DNA from: Eledone cirrhosa
Lineage: Eukaryota; Mollusca; Cephalopoda; Octopoda; Eledonidae
Direction of reading: 5' to 3'
DNA: 64,000 bases
Assembly: GCA_964016885.1 (NCBI GenBank)
Contig: OZ024759.1
Coordinates: 9,675,831-9,739,830 of the forward strand
Shown: positions 11,641 to 22,405 of the stretch, one piece after another
How positions within the stretch are numbered: the stretch's first letter is position 1
How the letters are laid out: every line of letters begins with the position of its first letter
Program-made: the position numbers and the translations under genes
Notes under the pieces: generated by a model
What the model saw: the letters and a program-made list of their open reading frames with translations, nothing else
Told to the model about the DNA's origin: nothing
Database searches by the model: none

Positions 11641-12830
11641 CATTGGTCCTCCAGCTCATCTGTGGTACCTCCACGGCCCACCAGCTCATCTGTGGTACCT
11701 CAACGGCCCACCAGCTCATCTGTGGTACCTCAACGGCCCACCAGGTCATCTGTGGTACCTCCACGGCGCCACCAGCTCATCTGTGGTACCTCCATGGCCC
11801 ACCAACTCATCTGTGGTACCTCAATGGCCCACCAGCGGTACCTCAACGGCGCCACCAGCTCATCTGTGGTACCTCCACGGCGCCACCAGCTCATCTGTGG
11901 TACCTCCACGGCCCACCAGCTCATCTGTGGTACCTCCACGGCGCCACCAGCTCATCTGTGGTACCTCCACGGCGCCACCAGCTCATCTGTGGTACCTCCA
12001 CAGCCCACCAGCTCATCTGTGGTACCTCCACGGCGCCACCAGCTCATCTGTGGTACCTCAACGGCCCACCAGCTCATCTGTGGTACCTCAACGGCCCACC
12101 AGCTCATCTGTGGTAGCTCCACGGCCCACCAACTCATCTGTGGTACCTCAACGGCCCACCAGCTCATCTGTGGTACCTCAACGGCCCACCAGCTCATCTG
12201 TGGTAGCAACACGGCCCACCAGCTCATCTGTGGTACCTCAACGGCCCACCAGCTCATCTGTGGTACCTCAACGGCCCACCAACTCATCTGTGGTACCTCA
12301 ACTGTGGTACCTCAACGGCCCACCAGCTCATCTGTGGTAGCTCCATGGCCCACCAACTCATCTGTGGTACCTCAACGGCGCCACCAGCTCATCTGTGGTA
12401 CCTCAACGGCGCCACCAGCTCATCTGTGGTACCTCAACGGCGCCACCAGCTCATCTGTGGTACCTCAACGGCGCCACCAGCTCATCTGTGGTACCTCAAC
12501 GGCCCACCAACTCATCTGTGGTACCTCAACTGTGGTACCTCAACGGCCCACCAGCTCATCTGTGGTAGCTCCATGGCCCACCAACTCATCTGTGGTACCT
12601 CAACGGCGCCACCAGCTCATCTGTGGTACCTCCACGGCGCCACCAGCTCATCTGTGGTACCTCAACGGCGCCACCAGCTCATCTGTGGTACCTCAACGGC
12701 CCACCAACTCATCTGTGGTACCTCCACGGCCCACCAGCTCATCTGTGGTACCTCAACGGCCCACCAGCTCATCTGTGGTACCTCAACGGCCCACCAGCTC
12801 ATCTGTGGTACCCCATTGGCCCACCAGACT
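11641..12830. repeat. 30/31-bp minisatellite, about 38 units
   Basis: The unit is ccaccagctcatctgtgg followed by tacctcaacggc, with a frequent 1-bp longer form (cggcgccacc). The longer form rotates the reading frame, so the open frames break. A block with a short unit (ctcaactgtggtacctc) occurs at about 12293 and 12525, a 232-bp higher-order duplication. Confidence 0.95.
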
Positions 12831-12952
12831 ACCAGACAGATGAGGGTACATCTACACATTTTTCTACACTAGAATTTTTTCAACACACTGACACGTATGT
12901 GTGTGTGGATTGTACACATAAGTGTAGTGAATGTTAGACGCTGTTTTCTGTA

Positions 12953-13275
12953 TCACCCCTTCCTTCCTCAGTTGTCTCTAGTGTGTGATGTCATCACCCC
13001 TTCCTTCCTGTCATCTCTAGTCTGTGACGTCATCACCCCTTCCTTCCTCAGCCATCTCTAGTGTGTGATGTCATCACCCCTTCCTTCCTCAGCCACCTCT
13101 AGTCTGTGACGTCACCACCCCTTCCTTCCTCAGTCATCTCTAGTGTGTGAAGTCACCACCCCTTCCTTCCTCAGCCATCTCTAGTGTGTGATGTCATCAC
13201 CCCTTCCTTCCTCAGTCACCTCTAGTGTGTGACGTCACCACCCCTTCCTTCTTCAGTCATCTCTAGTGTGTGATG
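12953..13275. repeat. 42-bp tandem repeat with CRE-like palindromes, 7-8 units
   Basis: The unit is ccccttccttcctcag, ccatctctagtgtgtg and atgtcatca. The last part is TGACGTCA in three units and TGATGTCA or TGAAGTCA in others. Pyrimidine-rich on the plus strand. Confidence 0.92.
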
Positions 13276-13515
13276 GAAGAACAGACGGAAGTCGCTCAAA
13301 TTTATATATACAAGGTGCTCGGTATAAATTTGATAGAGTCTAATTCTATAATCTTTGTTCCAGATATTCCCTTGTATCTGTGAACAGTGATCAGTGATCA
13401 GCGTAGTGAAACCTAATCAATACAGTTCTAGAGATGTCAAAATTACCTGAAATATTGGAAAAGGTTAACTTGGAACTTGATCATTCTACCAGGCATCAAG
13501 ATTCCGCAATAACTG
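13276..13515. other. Possible 5' part of a Tc1/mariner relic
   Basis: AT-rich sequence with tacaaggtgctcggtataaa and an open frame from 13434 (MSKLPEILEKVNLEL) that runs into the SINE-derived array. Its position upstream of the mariner relic suggests the same element, but no motif proves it. Confidence 0.3.
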
Positions 13516-13800
13516 TTTCTACTTTAGGCACAAGGCCAGCAATTACCCCAGTGCATTACTGGTACTTTATTTTATATAATATAAGTGTTTCTACTTTTGG
13601 CACAAGGCCAGCAATTACCCAGTGCATTACTGGTACTTTATTTTATATAATATAAGTGTTTCTACTTTAGGCACAAGGCCAGCAATTACTCAGTACATTA
13701 CTGGTACTTTATTTTATATAATATAATTGTTTCTACTTTTGGCACAAGGCCAGCAAATTACCCAGTATATTACTGGTTCTTTATTTTATATAATATAAGT
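13516..13800 (-). repeat. 71-bp SINE-tail array, 4 units, first composite copy
   Basis: Units of tgtttctacttttggcacaa, ggccagcaattacccagt, gcattactggtacttta and ttttatataatataag. All but the last 10 bp equals the tail of antisense SINE family 1. It runs directly into a complete SINE. Confidence 0.92.
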
Positions 13801-13984
13801 GTTTCTACTTTAGGCACAAGGCCAGCAATCACCCAGTACATTACTGGTACTTTATTTTATCGACCCCGTAAGGATGAAAGGCAAAGTCAACCTCGGCGGG
13901 ATTTGAACTCAGAATGTAAAAGGACGTAACTATGCTGGAAAGCATGGCGTCCCACCCTCTACCGATACTGCCAATCCGCCATAA
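13801..13984 (-). mobile_element. tRNA-derived SINE, family 1
   Basis: Antisense copy continuing the array: cgaccccgtaaggatgaaag, cctcggcgggatttgaactc, then ctaccgatactgccaatccg. The junction with the mariner relic (before atgacagct) is shared with the copy at 22405. Confidence 0.92.
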
Positions 13985-14400
13985 TGACAGCTGAACTATG
14001 TCCTTTGAACACTGTGGCAGTTATAAGACATCAAATGTAGAGCTGTAATGGAGACTATGAGGCCGTGGCTTGTAGGAAAGAACACAGCAGAGGTTCTGAT
14101 TGCCTCCATACACCAGAATTTATGCGACAACTGCAGGAGAAAGTGATGGAACTCCTACACAAGGGAATATGAGCTTTAGCATGGGAAATAGGTGTTGCAG
14201 CTTCTACCATGAAGCTGGCATTGAATGAGGGCCTCCACTACCACTCATACAAGAGGTGTAAAGGCCAACTTCTTACAGAAAAGGATCAACAAAACCGTCT
14301 GACAAAGTTAAAGAAACTCCAGAACAAGGTGAAACATCCTGTTGAACCAGGGACAATCTGGCACAGTCGAATGCTTAGAAAAATCGGGTAAAATACACCT
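13985..14400 (+). mobile_element. Tc1/mariner-like transposase relic (copy 1, 5' part)
   Basis: Degenerate reading frames encode LHTPEFMRQLQEKVMELL, EIGVAASTMKLALNEG and TKLKKLQNKVKHPVEPGT. The HPVEPG...W block precedes the first catalytic Asp of this family (F-S-D-E-K-N-F in the copy at 22640). It is broken by stops and followed by an antisense RTE insertion. Confidence 0.75.
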
Positions 14401-14459
14401 ACATACGGGGAAAAGTGGCTGCTTCGAAAACTCAAACATACATACATAAAATTCATACA

Positions 14460-15411
14460 TATCATCATCATCATCGTTTAACGTCCATATTCCACGCTTG
14501 CGTGAGTTTGGACGGGGGTTTTCCCACTTGAGGCAAGATTGGTTGTCTTGCTCGCATAGGACTGTCTGGCGGGTTTTCTACGGCTGGATGCCCTTCCTAA
14601 CACCAACCACATTTACAGTGTGGAACTGGGAGGTTTTTACCGTGTTGCCTACACGGCCACATTACAGCGTGGACTGTGTGTTTTTTTGTCGTGACACCTA
14701 CACGACCTCATTTGTTTCGGGCTGGATGTTGTGACACCAACATAACTTTACATTGAAGGGGTGGTGTGGATGGGGTGGGTGTAGTGGGATGGGGTGTATT
14801 TTGTTAGAGGTGCCTACTGACTGTAGTAGGTTTCACTTTGTACTTAGGTAAGGCGAGTCTTCTCTATTACTGAGTACCGCTAAAGCTCTCGGTCCAGTGA
14901 CATTGTCTTGGAGAAGTGTGTGTAAGGTCGGAATTTATCAAGTCGTCCCAGGTTTTTCTGGGTCTGCCTACTCCGTGGCTACCGTCTATTTTTATTGCCC
15001 TGCACTTTTTTATACAGCTGTCGTCTTTCATGCGCATCACGTGTCCATACCAACGTAGTCTTCTCTCGAGTAAACAACATCTGATCCCTCTTATTTCTAA
15101 TTTCTCCCTTAGTACGTTTATGCTTTGCCGTTCACGTATGTTACTATTACACATCCAACGGAGCATGCAAGCTTCATTCCTCTCCAGTCTGCGTATATCC
15201 TCTGCACACAATGCCCAGGTCTCACTGCCATGTAACATTGCTGTTCGTATGCAGGCATCATACAGCCTGCCTTTCATTTTTAGAGAGAACCCTTTAGCGG
15301 CCAATAGTGGTATAAGCTCTCTGAACTTTTTCCATCCCGTTCTGGCCCTAGCTACTGTACTTTCAGAGCACCCTCCCCCACTGCTGATTTTATCACCCAG
15401 GTAACGTATAT
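14460..15411 (-). mobile_element. RTE-type LINE (family A), 5'-truncated
   Basis: The left end is the (TCA)n tail, followed by about 400 bp matching the 3' UTR of the complete element at 16671-21230. The antisense C-terminal coding region follows (RYLGDKISSGGGCSESTVAR, LRRLERNEACMLRW, RLRWYGHVMRM, GRPRKTWDDLI) until truncation near 15411. The coding part is 96-98% alike by eye to the complete element, so the insertion is recent. A frameshift or stop separates it from the expected terminus. Confidence 0.92.
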
Positions 15412-15431
15412 ATATATACATTAAATACATA

Positions 15432-15600
15432 CATTCATACATCGTCTGACAAAGATAAAGAAACTTCCGAACAAGGTGAAACATCCTGTTGAACCAGGAA
15501 CGATCTGGTTCTTCTCTGATGAAAATAATTTTTTGTCAGGACCAGAGGCACAACACCCAGAACAACAGATGGCTTTCCTACAATCCATATGACATTGCTA
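15432..15600 (+). mobile_element. Tc1/mariner-like transposase relic (copy 1, 3' part)
   Basis: Encodes LTKIKKLPNKVKHPVEPG, TIWFFSDENNF and then frameshifts. About 65 bp at its start repeats 14306-14370 with a few mismatches, on the other side of the RTE insertion. It ends abruptly at gacattgct, where the 71-bp array starts. Confidence 0.75.
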
Positions 15601-16670
15601 ATAAGTGTTTCTACTTTTGGCACAAGGCCAGCAATTACCCAGTACATTACTGGTACTTTATTTTATATAATATAAGTGTTTCTACTTTTGGCACAAGGCC
15701 AGCAAATACCCAGTACATTACTGGTACTTTATTTTATATAATAAAAGTGTTTCTACTTTTGGCACAAGGCCAGCAAATACCCAGTACATTACTGGTACTT
15801 TATTTTATATAATATAAGTGTTTCTACTTTTGGCACAAGGCCAGCAAATACCCAGTACATTACTGGTACTTTATTTTATATAATATAAGTGTTTCTACTT
15901 TAGGCACAAGGCCAGCAATTACCCAGTACATTACTGGTACTTTATTTTATATAATATAAGTGTTTCTACTTTAGGCACAAGGCCAGCAATTACCCAGTAC
16001 ATTACTGGTACTTTATTTTATATAATATAAGTGTTTCTACTTTTGGCACAAGGCCAGCAATTACCCAGTACATTACTGGTACTTTATTTTATATAATATA
16101 AGTGTTTCTACTTTTGGCACAAGGCCAGCAAATACCAGTACATTACTGGTACTTTATTTTATATAATAAAAGTGTTTCTACTTTTGGCACAAGGCCAGCA
16201 ATTACCCAGTACATTACTGGTACTTTATTTTATATAATATAAGTGTTTCTACTTTTGGCACAAGGCCAGCAATTACCTAGTACATTACTGGTACTTTATT
16301 TTATATAATATAAGTGTTTCTACTTTTGGCACAAGGCCAGCAAATACCCCAGTACATTACTGGTACTTTATTTTATATAATATAAGTGTTTCTACTTTTG
16401 GCACAAGGCCAGCAAATACCCAGTACATTACTGGTACTTTATTTTATATAATATAAGTGTTTCTACTTTTGGCACAAGGCCAGCAATTACCCAGTGTATT
16501 ACTGGTACTTTATTTTATATAATATAAGTGTTTCTACTTTTGGCACAAGGCCAGCAATTACCCAGTGTATTACTGGTACTTTATTTTATATAATATAAGT
16601 GTTTCTACTTTTGGCACAAGGCCAGCAATTACCCAGTGTATTACTGGTACTTTATTTTATATAATATAAG
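15601..16670 (-). repeat. 71-bp SINE-tail array, about 15 units
   Basis: Units as at 13516-13800, differing mainly at ttttggc/tttaggc, caatta/caaata and gtacatt/gtgtatt. The array continues at 21231 after the inserted LINE; both halves end in atataatataag-type linkers. Confidence 0.95.
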
Positions 16671-19600
16671 TATCTGTATTTTTTGTTATTTATTAAGGTT
16701 TAAATACGGTGTTTTTGTCGTATTGAACAGAACAAATCTTGCAGTTTTGCTTTTTGTTACTCGCTGGTAAACATTCATAACCTTCCAGCTAGCTAATTCT
16801 ATCGTATTCTCCAATTCCTTAATTCCATCGTATTCCCAAACAAAAAAACAAAATCCTTCCCATTCTTAATTCTATCGTATCCTCCAATTCCCTAATTCTA
16901 TCGTATTCTCAAACAAAAAAACAAAAAACAACAAAATCCTTTCCATTCTACTTCTTATAATTTACTTTAAATATATATATCATGCTACCTCGAAAGTCAA
17001 AAATCCCGCTCATACACCCTTCACCCACCATTTTCTTCACGAGGGGTTGCGGTCAGCCACTCTCTCTCTCTCTCTCTCCCCCTTCCCACTCTCTCTCTCT
17101 CTCTCTTAGCTACACACACACACACACACATATATATATAAGATAAATTCCCGTTCATGTTTATTCACTTTCGCCAAACAATTGCTGCTTCAACTACCCC
17201 TACTACGGTGTAACCATGTAATCGTAACGTTCACGTTTTTCCTATCTCCTCCACACACCACAATTTCGTACAAACATCCAATCCCGCAAAATCCGAAATC
17301 TGTATTTTTTGTTATTTATTAAGGTTTAAATACGGTGTTTTTGTCGTATTGAACAGAACAAATCTTGCAGTTTTGCTTTTTGTTACTCGCTGGTAAACAT
17401 TCATAACCTTCCAGCTAGCTACCCCACATCCCTCCCACCCGCCCCCACACACCACCATTCTTAATACGTGGACCAATCATAAGCCAGAGACCCCCCCCAC
17501 ACGCATCACCATTTTACTATAAGCCAGAGACCCCCCCCCACGCATCACCATTATTATTATTACGCGGACCAATCATAAGCCAGAGGCCTATACTATCGCT
17601 TGCACGGTTGCCTTCGATATATGATGGATGGATGGATGGACGGACTGCGGAATCCTGGAGAGTGGAAGGGAGAGAAAAAATCTGGACGCTCAGAGCGAAA
17701 ATGCCAATGCTAAAGTCAAATTCACCTCGTGGACGTGAATGCGAGCACTCTTCTTTGTTTCGCCCGCGGATGGCTAACATAACCCCATCGCCCCCCGCCC
17801 CTCACCGCCCCCAACCCCCAAACGCAATCCAAAACTTCAGAGTTGGTACCATAAATGTAGGCACCCTAAAGGGGCGCGCTAACGAGGTTGTAGAAATGCT
17901 TGAACGTAAGGAGGTCGATGTTTGTTGTATTCAAGAGACCAGGTGGAGGGGTGGGTCTGCTAGATTCATTGAGGGTAAAAAACGATGTTATAAGCTTTTC
18001 TGGGTGGGAAACGACGATGGGCTGGGTGGAGTAGGAATCATGGTAGCAGAAAAGTGGGCGGATAAGATAATAGACGTAAATAGAGTGAACGACAGAATAA
18101 TTAAAATACGACTTGTCCTCAATAGAACTACGGTGACAGTAATATCTGCGTATGCACCCCAATCCGGACTGCCCGGCACTATAAAAGACAGATTCTATGA
18201 GACACTGATGCTCACTACCTCCCAAATATCTGACAGTGACTATATAATTATTGCAGGCGACCTAAATGGTCACGTTGGGCAACATTGTGACGGCTACGAC
18301 GAAATCCATGGAGGCTATGGGTTTGGTACTAGAAATGAGGAAGGCTCCAGAATCCTGGAATTCTGTGATGCAAATAACCTAACTATCTGTAACACTAACT
18401 TCAAAAAACGTGACAATCACCTGATCACCTATAGATCCGGGGAACACACAAGCCAGGTAGATTATATCCTTACCAGAAGACGTGACAGAGTGTCTGTTGT
18501 AAACACTAAATCCATCCCCCATGAAGAATGCACCTCCCAACATAGACTGATAATTAGCGACCTCATAGTCAGGTCGAGACGTACTCGACAGCAGAAGAGG
18601 ACTATCCTCAGGAGAAAAATATGGAAGCTAAAGGACCCCACAGCCAAAAATAAATTTCAAAACATATTACTTGATGCTTTCGACAGTAAGGAAGAACACT
18701 TAGAGTCGGACAATATAGAGGGTCAGTGGGAATTTCTGAAAGCAAACCTGCTGTTGGCCACAGACGAAGTCTGTGGCTGGAGCAGGCCTGTAGGCAGGAG
18801 GAGAGTAACATGGTGGTGGAACAGTAAGGTGGAGGAGTCAATTAAGGCCAAAAAGCAGGCTTGGAAAGTATGGCGGGATGGGGGAAGTAGAGTAGACTAT
18901 CAAGTGGCCAGGAGGGAAGCTAGGAGAGAAGTGTACTTAGCAAGAAGGGAAGCTGAGGAAAGAAAGTTCAAGCATGTCCTACAACGCGATGACCAAAAAC
19001 GTGAGGTGTTCAGGATTGCTAGGCAATGCGTCAAGGAAAATCGTGATATTGTCGGGGAGAAGTGTGTACTTAACGATGATGGCATACTTGCCATCACCGA
19101 CACTGATAAGAAGGCAGCTTGGAAGTGTCACTATGAAAGGCTACTAAATGAGGAGAATAAATGGGAGAAAGACAGTCTCCCCCATGTCGACCCAATAGAG
19201 GGACCAGCAGTGTTAGTCGAGGGGAGTATAATAAGTAAGGCAATCAAGGATATGAAGACAGGTAAGGCGGCTGGGCCTTCGGAAATAGTTGCTGAGATGC
19301 TGAAGGCATCTGGCACGGTGGGACACACCATGGTCACCCGCATAGTTAACCAAGTCGTACAGAATGGGGTTGTTCCGAAGGACTGGCATAGCAGCATCAT
19401 CGTTAACTGTTATAAGGGTAAAGGAGACGCCCTAGATAGGAGTAACTATAGAGGCATTAAATTAATCGACCAGGTCATGAAGGTCACAGAAAAAGTAATA
19501 GCGCAACTAATCAGAGAGAGAATTGACCTAGATGAAATGCAGTTCGGGTTTGTGTCAGGCAAAAGTACCACAGACGCTCTTTTCATAGTACGACAACTAC

Positions 19601-21230
19601 AGGAGAAGTACCTAGCTAAAGGTAAACCCCTCTACTTAGCTTTTGTCGACTTGGAGAAAGCCTTCGACAGAGTCCCCCGCTCCATTATCTGGTGGGCTCT
19701 TAGAAAACTAGGCGTTGACGAATGGCTTGTGAGGGCTATACAAGCCATGTATAAAGAAACAGTCAGCAAGGTTAGAATTAACAACGAATATAGTGAAGAG
19801 TTTAGCGTAAAAGTTGGCGTCCATCAGGGCTCTGTTCTCAGCCCCCTACTATTTATTATTGCCCTTCAGGCTATAACAGAGGAGTTCAAGACAGGCTGCC
19901 CATGGGAACTCCTATACGCAGACGACCTGACACTCATAGCGGAATCAATGGCCGAGCTAGAGAAGAAATTCCAAACATGGAAGCACGGCCTAGAGTCAAA
20001 AGGACTTAAAATTAACCTGGCTAAGACCAAAGTTCTAGTTTGTAGGAAAGAAAACAAGGCGGCGGTCCCTTCTGGGAAATGGTCGTGCTCGGTGTGTAGG
20101 AAAGGCGTAGGTAGAAACTCCATTTTGTGTCCTAAATGCAAAGTATGGGTGCATAAAAGATGTAGTGGGATCACAGGTAAGCTAACTAAGAACATAGATT
20201 TTACATGTGGCCGGTGTTCTGGTGCAATAAGTAGCAGCAAGTGCCCACACAATACTAGCTCTTTCAATTGCGCAGAGGGTTCTATAGAAATAGTGGACAG
20301 CTTCCGTTACCTGGGCGATAAAATCAGCAGTGGGGGAGGGTGCTCTGAAAGTACTGTAGCTAGAGTCAGAACTGGTTGGAAAAAGTTCAGAGAGCTTATA
20401 CCACTATTAGCTGCTAAAGGGTTCTCCCTAAAAATGAAAGGCAGGTTGTACGATGCCTGCATACGAACAGCAATGTTGCATGGCAGTGAGACCTGGGCAT
20501 TGTGTGCAGAGGATATACGCAGACTAGAGAGGAACGAAGCTTGCATGCTCCGCTGGATGTGTAACAGTAATATACGTGAACGGCAAAGCATAAACGAACT
20601 AAGGAAAAAATTAGAGATAAGAGGGATCAGATGTTGTTTACTCGAGAGAAGGCTACGTTGGTATGGACACGTGATGCGCATGAAAGTCGATAGCTGTATA
20701 ACAAAGTGCAGGGCAATAAAGATAGACGGTAGCCACGGAATAGGCAGACCTAGAAAAACCTGGGACGAGCTGATAAACTCCGACCTCACACACTTACACC
20801 TCTCCAAGACAATGTCACTGGACCGAGACCTTTGGCGGTACTCAGTAACAGAGAAGACCCGCCTTGCCAGTAGGCATCTCTAACAAAATACACCCCGTCC
20901 CACCACCACCACCCCCACCACCCCGTCCTATGTAAAGTTATGTTGGTGCCGCGCCATCCGGGCCGAAACAAATGAGATCGTGTAGGTGTCACGACAAAAA
21001 AACACACAGTCCACGCTGTAATGTGGCCGTGTAGGCAACACGGTAAAAACCTCCCAGACCCACACTGTAAATGTGGTTGGTGTTAGGAAGGGCATCCAAC
21101 TGTAGAAAACCTGCCAGACAGTCCTATGCGAGCAAGACAATCACTCTTGCCTCAAGTGGGACTACCCCCGTCCAAACCCATGCAAGCGTGGAACACGGAC
21201 GTTAAACGTTGATGATGATGATGATGATGA
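16671..21230 (+). mobile_element. Full-length RTE-type LINE (family A), about 4.56 kb, nested in the 71-bp array
   Basis: The 5' UTR (16671-17630) holds two copies of an about 115-bp block (16671 and 17297), (CT)n/(CA)n tracts and three copies of a 45-55-bp block (17466-17590). One long ORF follows. The 3' UTR (20884-21209) has the family signature gttaggaagggcatccaact and ends in (TGA)n. Array sequence resumes immediately, with only ag/aag shared at the two junctions, so any target duplication is very short. The intact ORF suggests recent activity. Confidence 0.93.
17632..20883 (+). CDS. RTE-type LINE polyprotein: AP endonuclease, reverse transcriptase, PHD-like finger, C-terminal domain
   Basis: An intact frame of about 1083 codons. 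I chose the first in-frame ATG (17632); a second at 17701 is possible. Residues about 70-312 form an APE-type endonuclease: GTINVGTL, IQETRW, SAYAPQSG, AGDLNGHVG, a Ser-Gln-His-Arg near its end. The reverse transcriptase runs about 530-800: AAGPSEIVAEM, GFVSGKSTTDALF, AFVDLEKAFDRVP, GVHQGSVLSPLLF, and YADD at 762-765. A C4HC3 finger at about 819-861 (CSVC, CPKCKVWVHKRC, CGRC) looks like a PHD finger. The C-terminus has RYLGDKI, RRLERNEACMLRW, RLRWYGHVMRM and GRPRKTWDELI. It would nick DNA and reverse-transcribe its own RNA at the target site. No stop or frameshift was seen. Confidence 0.95.
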   Translation: MDGRTAESWRVEGREKIWTLRAKMPMLKSNSPRGRECEHSSLFRPRMANITPSPPAPHRPQPPNAIQNFRVGTINVGTLKGRANEVVEMLERKEVDVCCIQETRWRGGSARFIEGKKRCYKLFWVGNDDGLGGVGIMVAEKWADKIIDVNRVNDRIIKIRLVLNRTTVTVISAYAPQSGLPGTIKDRFYETLMLTTSQISDSDYIIIAGDLNGHVGQHCDGYDEIHGGYGFGTRNEEGSRILEFCDANNLTICNTNFKKRDNHLITYRSGEHTSQVDYILTRRRDRVSVVNTKSIPHEECTSQHRLIISDLIVRSRRTRQQKRTILRRKIWKLKDPTAKNKFQNILLDAFDSKEEHLESDNIEGQWEFLKANLLLATDEVCGWSRPVGRRRVTWWWNSKVEESIKAKKQAWKVWRDGGSRVDYQVARREARREVYLARREAEERKFKHVLQRDDQKREVFRIARQCVKENRDIVGEKCVLNDDGILAITDTDKKAAWKCHYERLLNEENKWEKDSLPHVDPIEGPAVLVEGSIISKAIKDMKTGKAAGPSEIVAEMLKASGTVGHTMVTRIVNQVVQNGVVPKDWHSSIIVNCYKGKGDALDRSNYRGIKLIDQVMKVTEKVIAQLIRERIDLDEMQFGFVSGKSTTDALFIVRQLQEKYLAKGKPLYLAFVDLEKAFDRVPRSIIWWALRKLGVDEWLVRAIQAMYKETVSKVRINNEYSEEFSVKVGVHQGSVLSPLLFIIALQAITEEFKTGCPWELLYADDLTLIAESMAELEKKFQTWKHGLESKGLKINLAKTKVLVCRKENKAAVPSGKWSCSVCRKGVGRNSILCPKCKVWVHKRCSGITGKLTKNIDFTCGRCSGAISSSKCPHNTSSFNCAEGSIEIVDSFRYLGDKISSGGGCSESTVARVRTGWKKFRELIPLLAAKGFSLKMKGRLYDACIRTAMLHGSETWALCAEDIRRLERNEACMLRWMCNSNIRERQSINELRKKLEIRGIRCCLLERRLRWYGHVMRMKVDSCITKCRAIKIDGSHGIGRPRKTWDELINSDLTHLHLSKTMSLDRDLWRYSVTEKTRLASRHL

Positions 21231-22234
21231 AGTGTTTCTACTTTTGGCACAAGGCCAGCAAATACCCAGTACATTACTGGTACTTTATTTTATATAATAT
21301 AAGTGTTTCTACTTTTGGCACAAGGCCAGCAAATAACCAGTACATTACTGGTACTTTATTTTATATAATATATGTGTTTCTACTTTTGGCACAAGGCCAG
21401 CAATTACCCCAGTACATTACTGGTACTTTATTTTATATAATATAAGTGTTTCTACTTTAGGCACAAGGCCAGCAATTAACCAGTACATTACTGATACTTT
21501 ATTTTATATAATATAAGTGTTTCTACTTTTGGCACAAGGCCAGCAAATACTCAGTAGATTACTGGTACTTTATTTTATATAATATAAGTGTTTCTACTTT
21601 TGGCACAAGGCCAGCAAATACCCAGTGTATTACTGGTACTTTATTTTATATAATATAAGTGTTTCTACTTTTGGCACAAGGCCAGCAATTACACAGTACA
21701 TTACTGGTACTTTATTTTATATAATATAAGAGTTTCTACTTTTGGCACAAGGCCAGCAATTACCCAGTACATTACTGGTACTTTATTTTATATAATATAA
21801 GTGTTTCTACTTTTGGCACAAGGCCAGCAAATACCCAGTACATTACTGGTACTTTATTTTATATAATATAAGTGTTTCTACTTTAGGCACAAGGCCAGCA
21901 ATTACCCAGTACATTACTGGTACTATATTTTATATAATATAAGTGTTTCTACTTTTGGCACAAGGCCAGCAAATACCCAGTACATTACTGGTACTTTATT
22001 TTATATAATATAAGTGTTTCTACTTTTGGCACAAGGCCAGCAAATACCCAGTACATTACTGGTACTTTATTTTATATAATATAAGTGTTTCTACTTTTGG
22101 CACAAGGCCAGCAAATACCCAGTACATTACTGGTACTTTATTTTATATAATATAAGTGTTTCTACTTTTGGCACAAGGCCAGCAATTACCCAGTGTATTA
22201 CTGGTACTTTATTTTATATAATATAAGTGTTTCT
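21231..22234 (-). repeat. 71-bp SINE-tail array, about 14 units, right part
   Basis: Continuation of 15601-16670 after the LINE. Same unit and linker. The last unit flows into a full SINE. Confidence 0.95.
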
Positions 22235-22405
22235 ACTTTTGGCACAAGGCCAGCAATTACCCAGTGTATTACTGGTACTTTATTTTATCGACCCCGTAAG
22301 GATGAAAGGCAAAGTTAACCTCGGTGGGATTTGAACTCAGACCATAAAGGGCCATAACTCTTTGCTGCAAAGCATGGCGTCTGACCCTCTACTGAATCTG
22401 CCAAT
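22235..22405 (-). mobile_element. tRNA-derived SINE, family 1
   Basis: Antisense SINE: last tail unit, then cgaccccgtaaggatgaaag, cctcggtgggatttgaactc and ctctactgaatctgccaatg. The junction to the mariner relic matches that at 13984. Confidence 0.92.

Noticed and set aside
13434..13655. Small host gene starting MSKLPEILEKV
   Set aside because: The frame runs straight into the SINE-tail array and has no domain or splice evidence; listed only as a possible mariner 5' part.
14916..15404. Plus-strand 162-codon frame
   Set aside because: Antisense shadow of the truncated RTE coding region on the minus strand.
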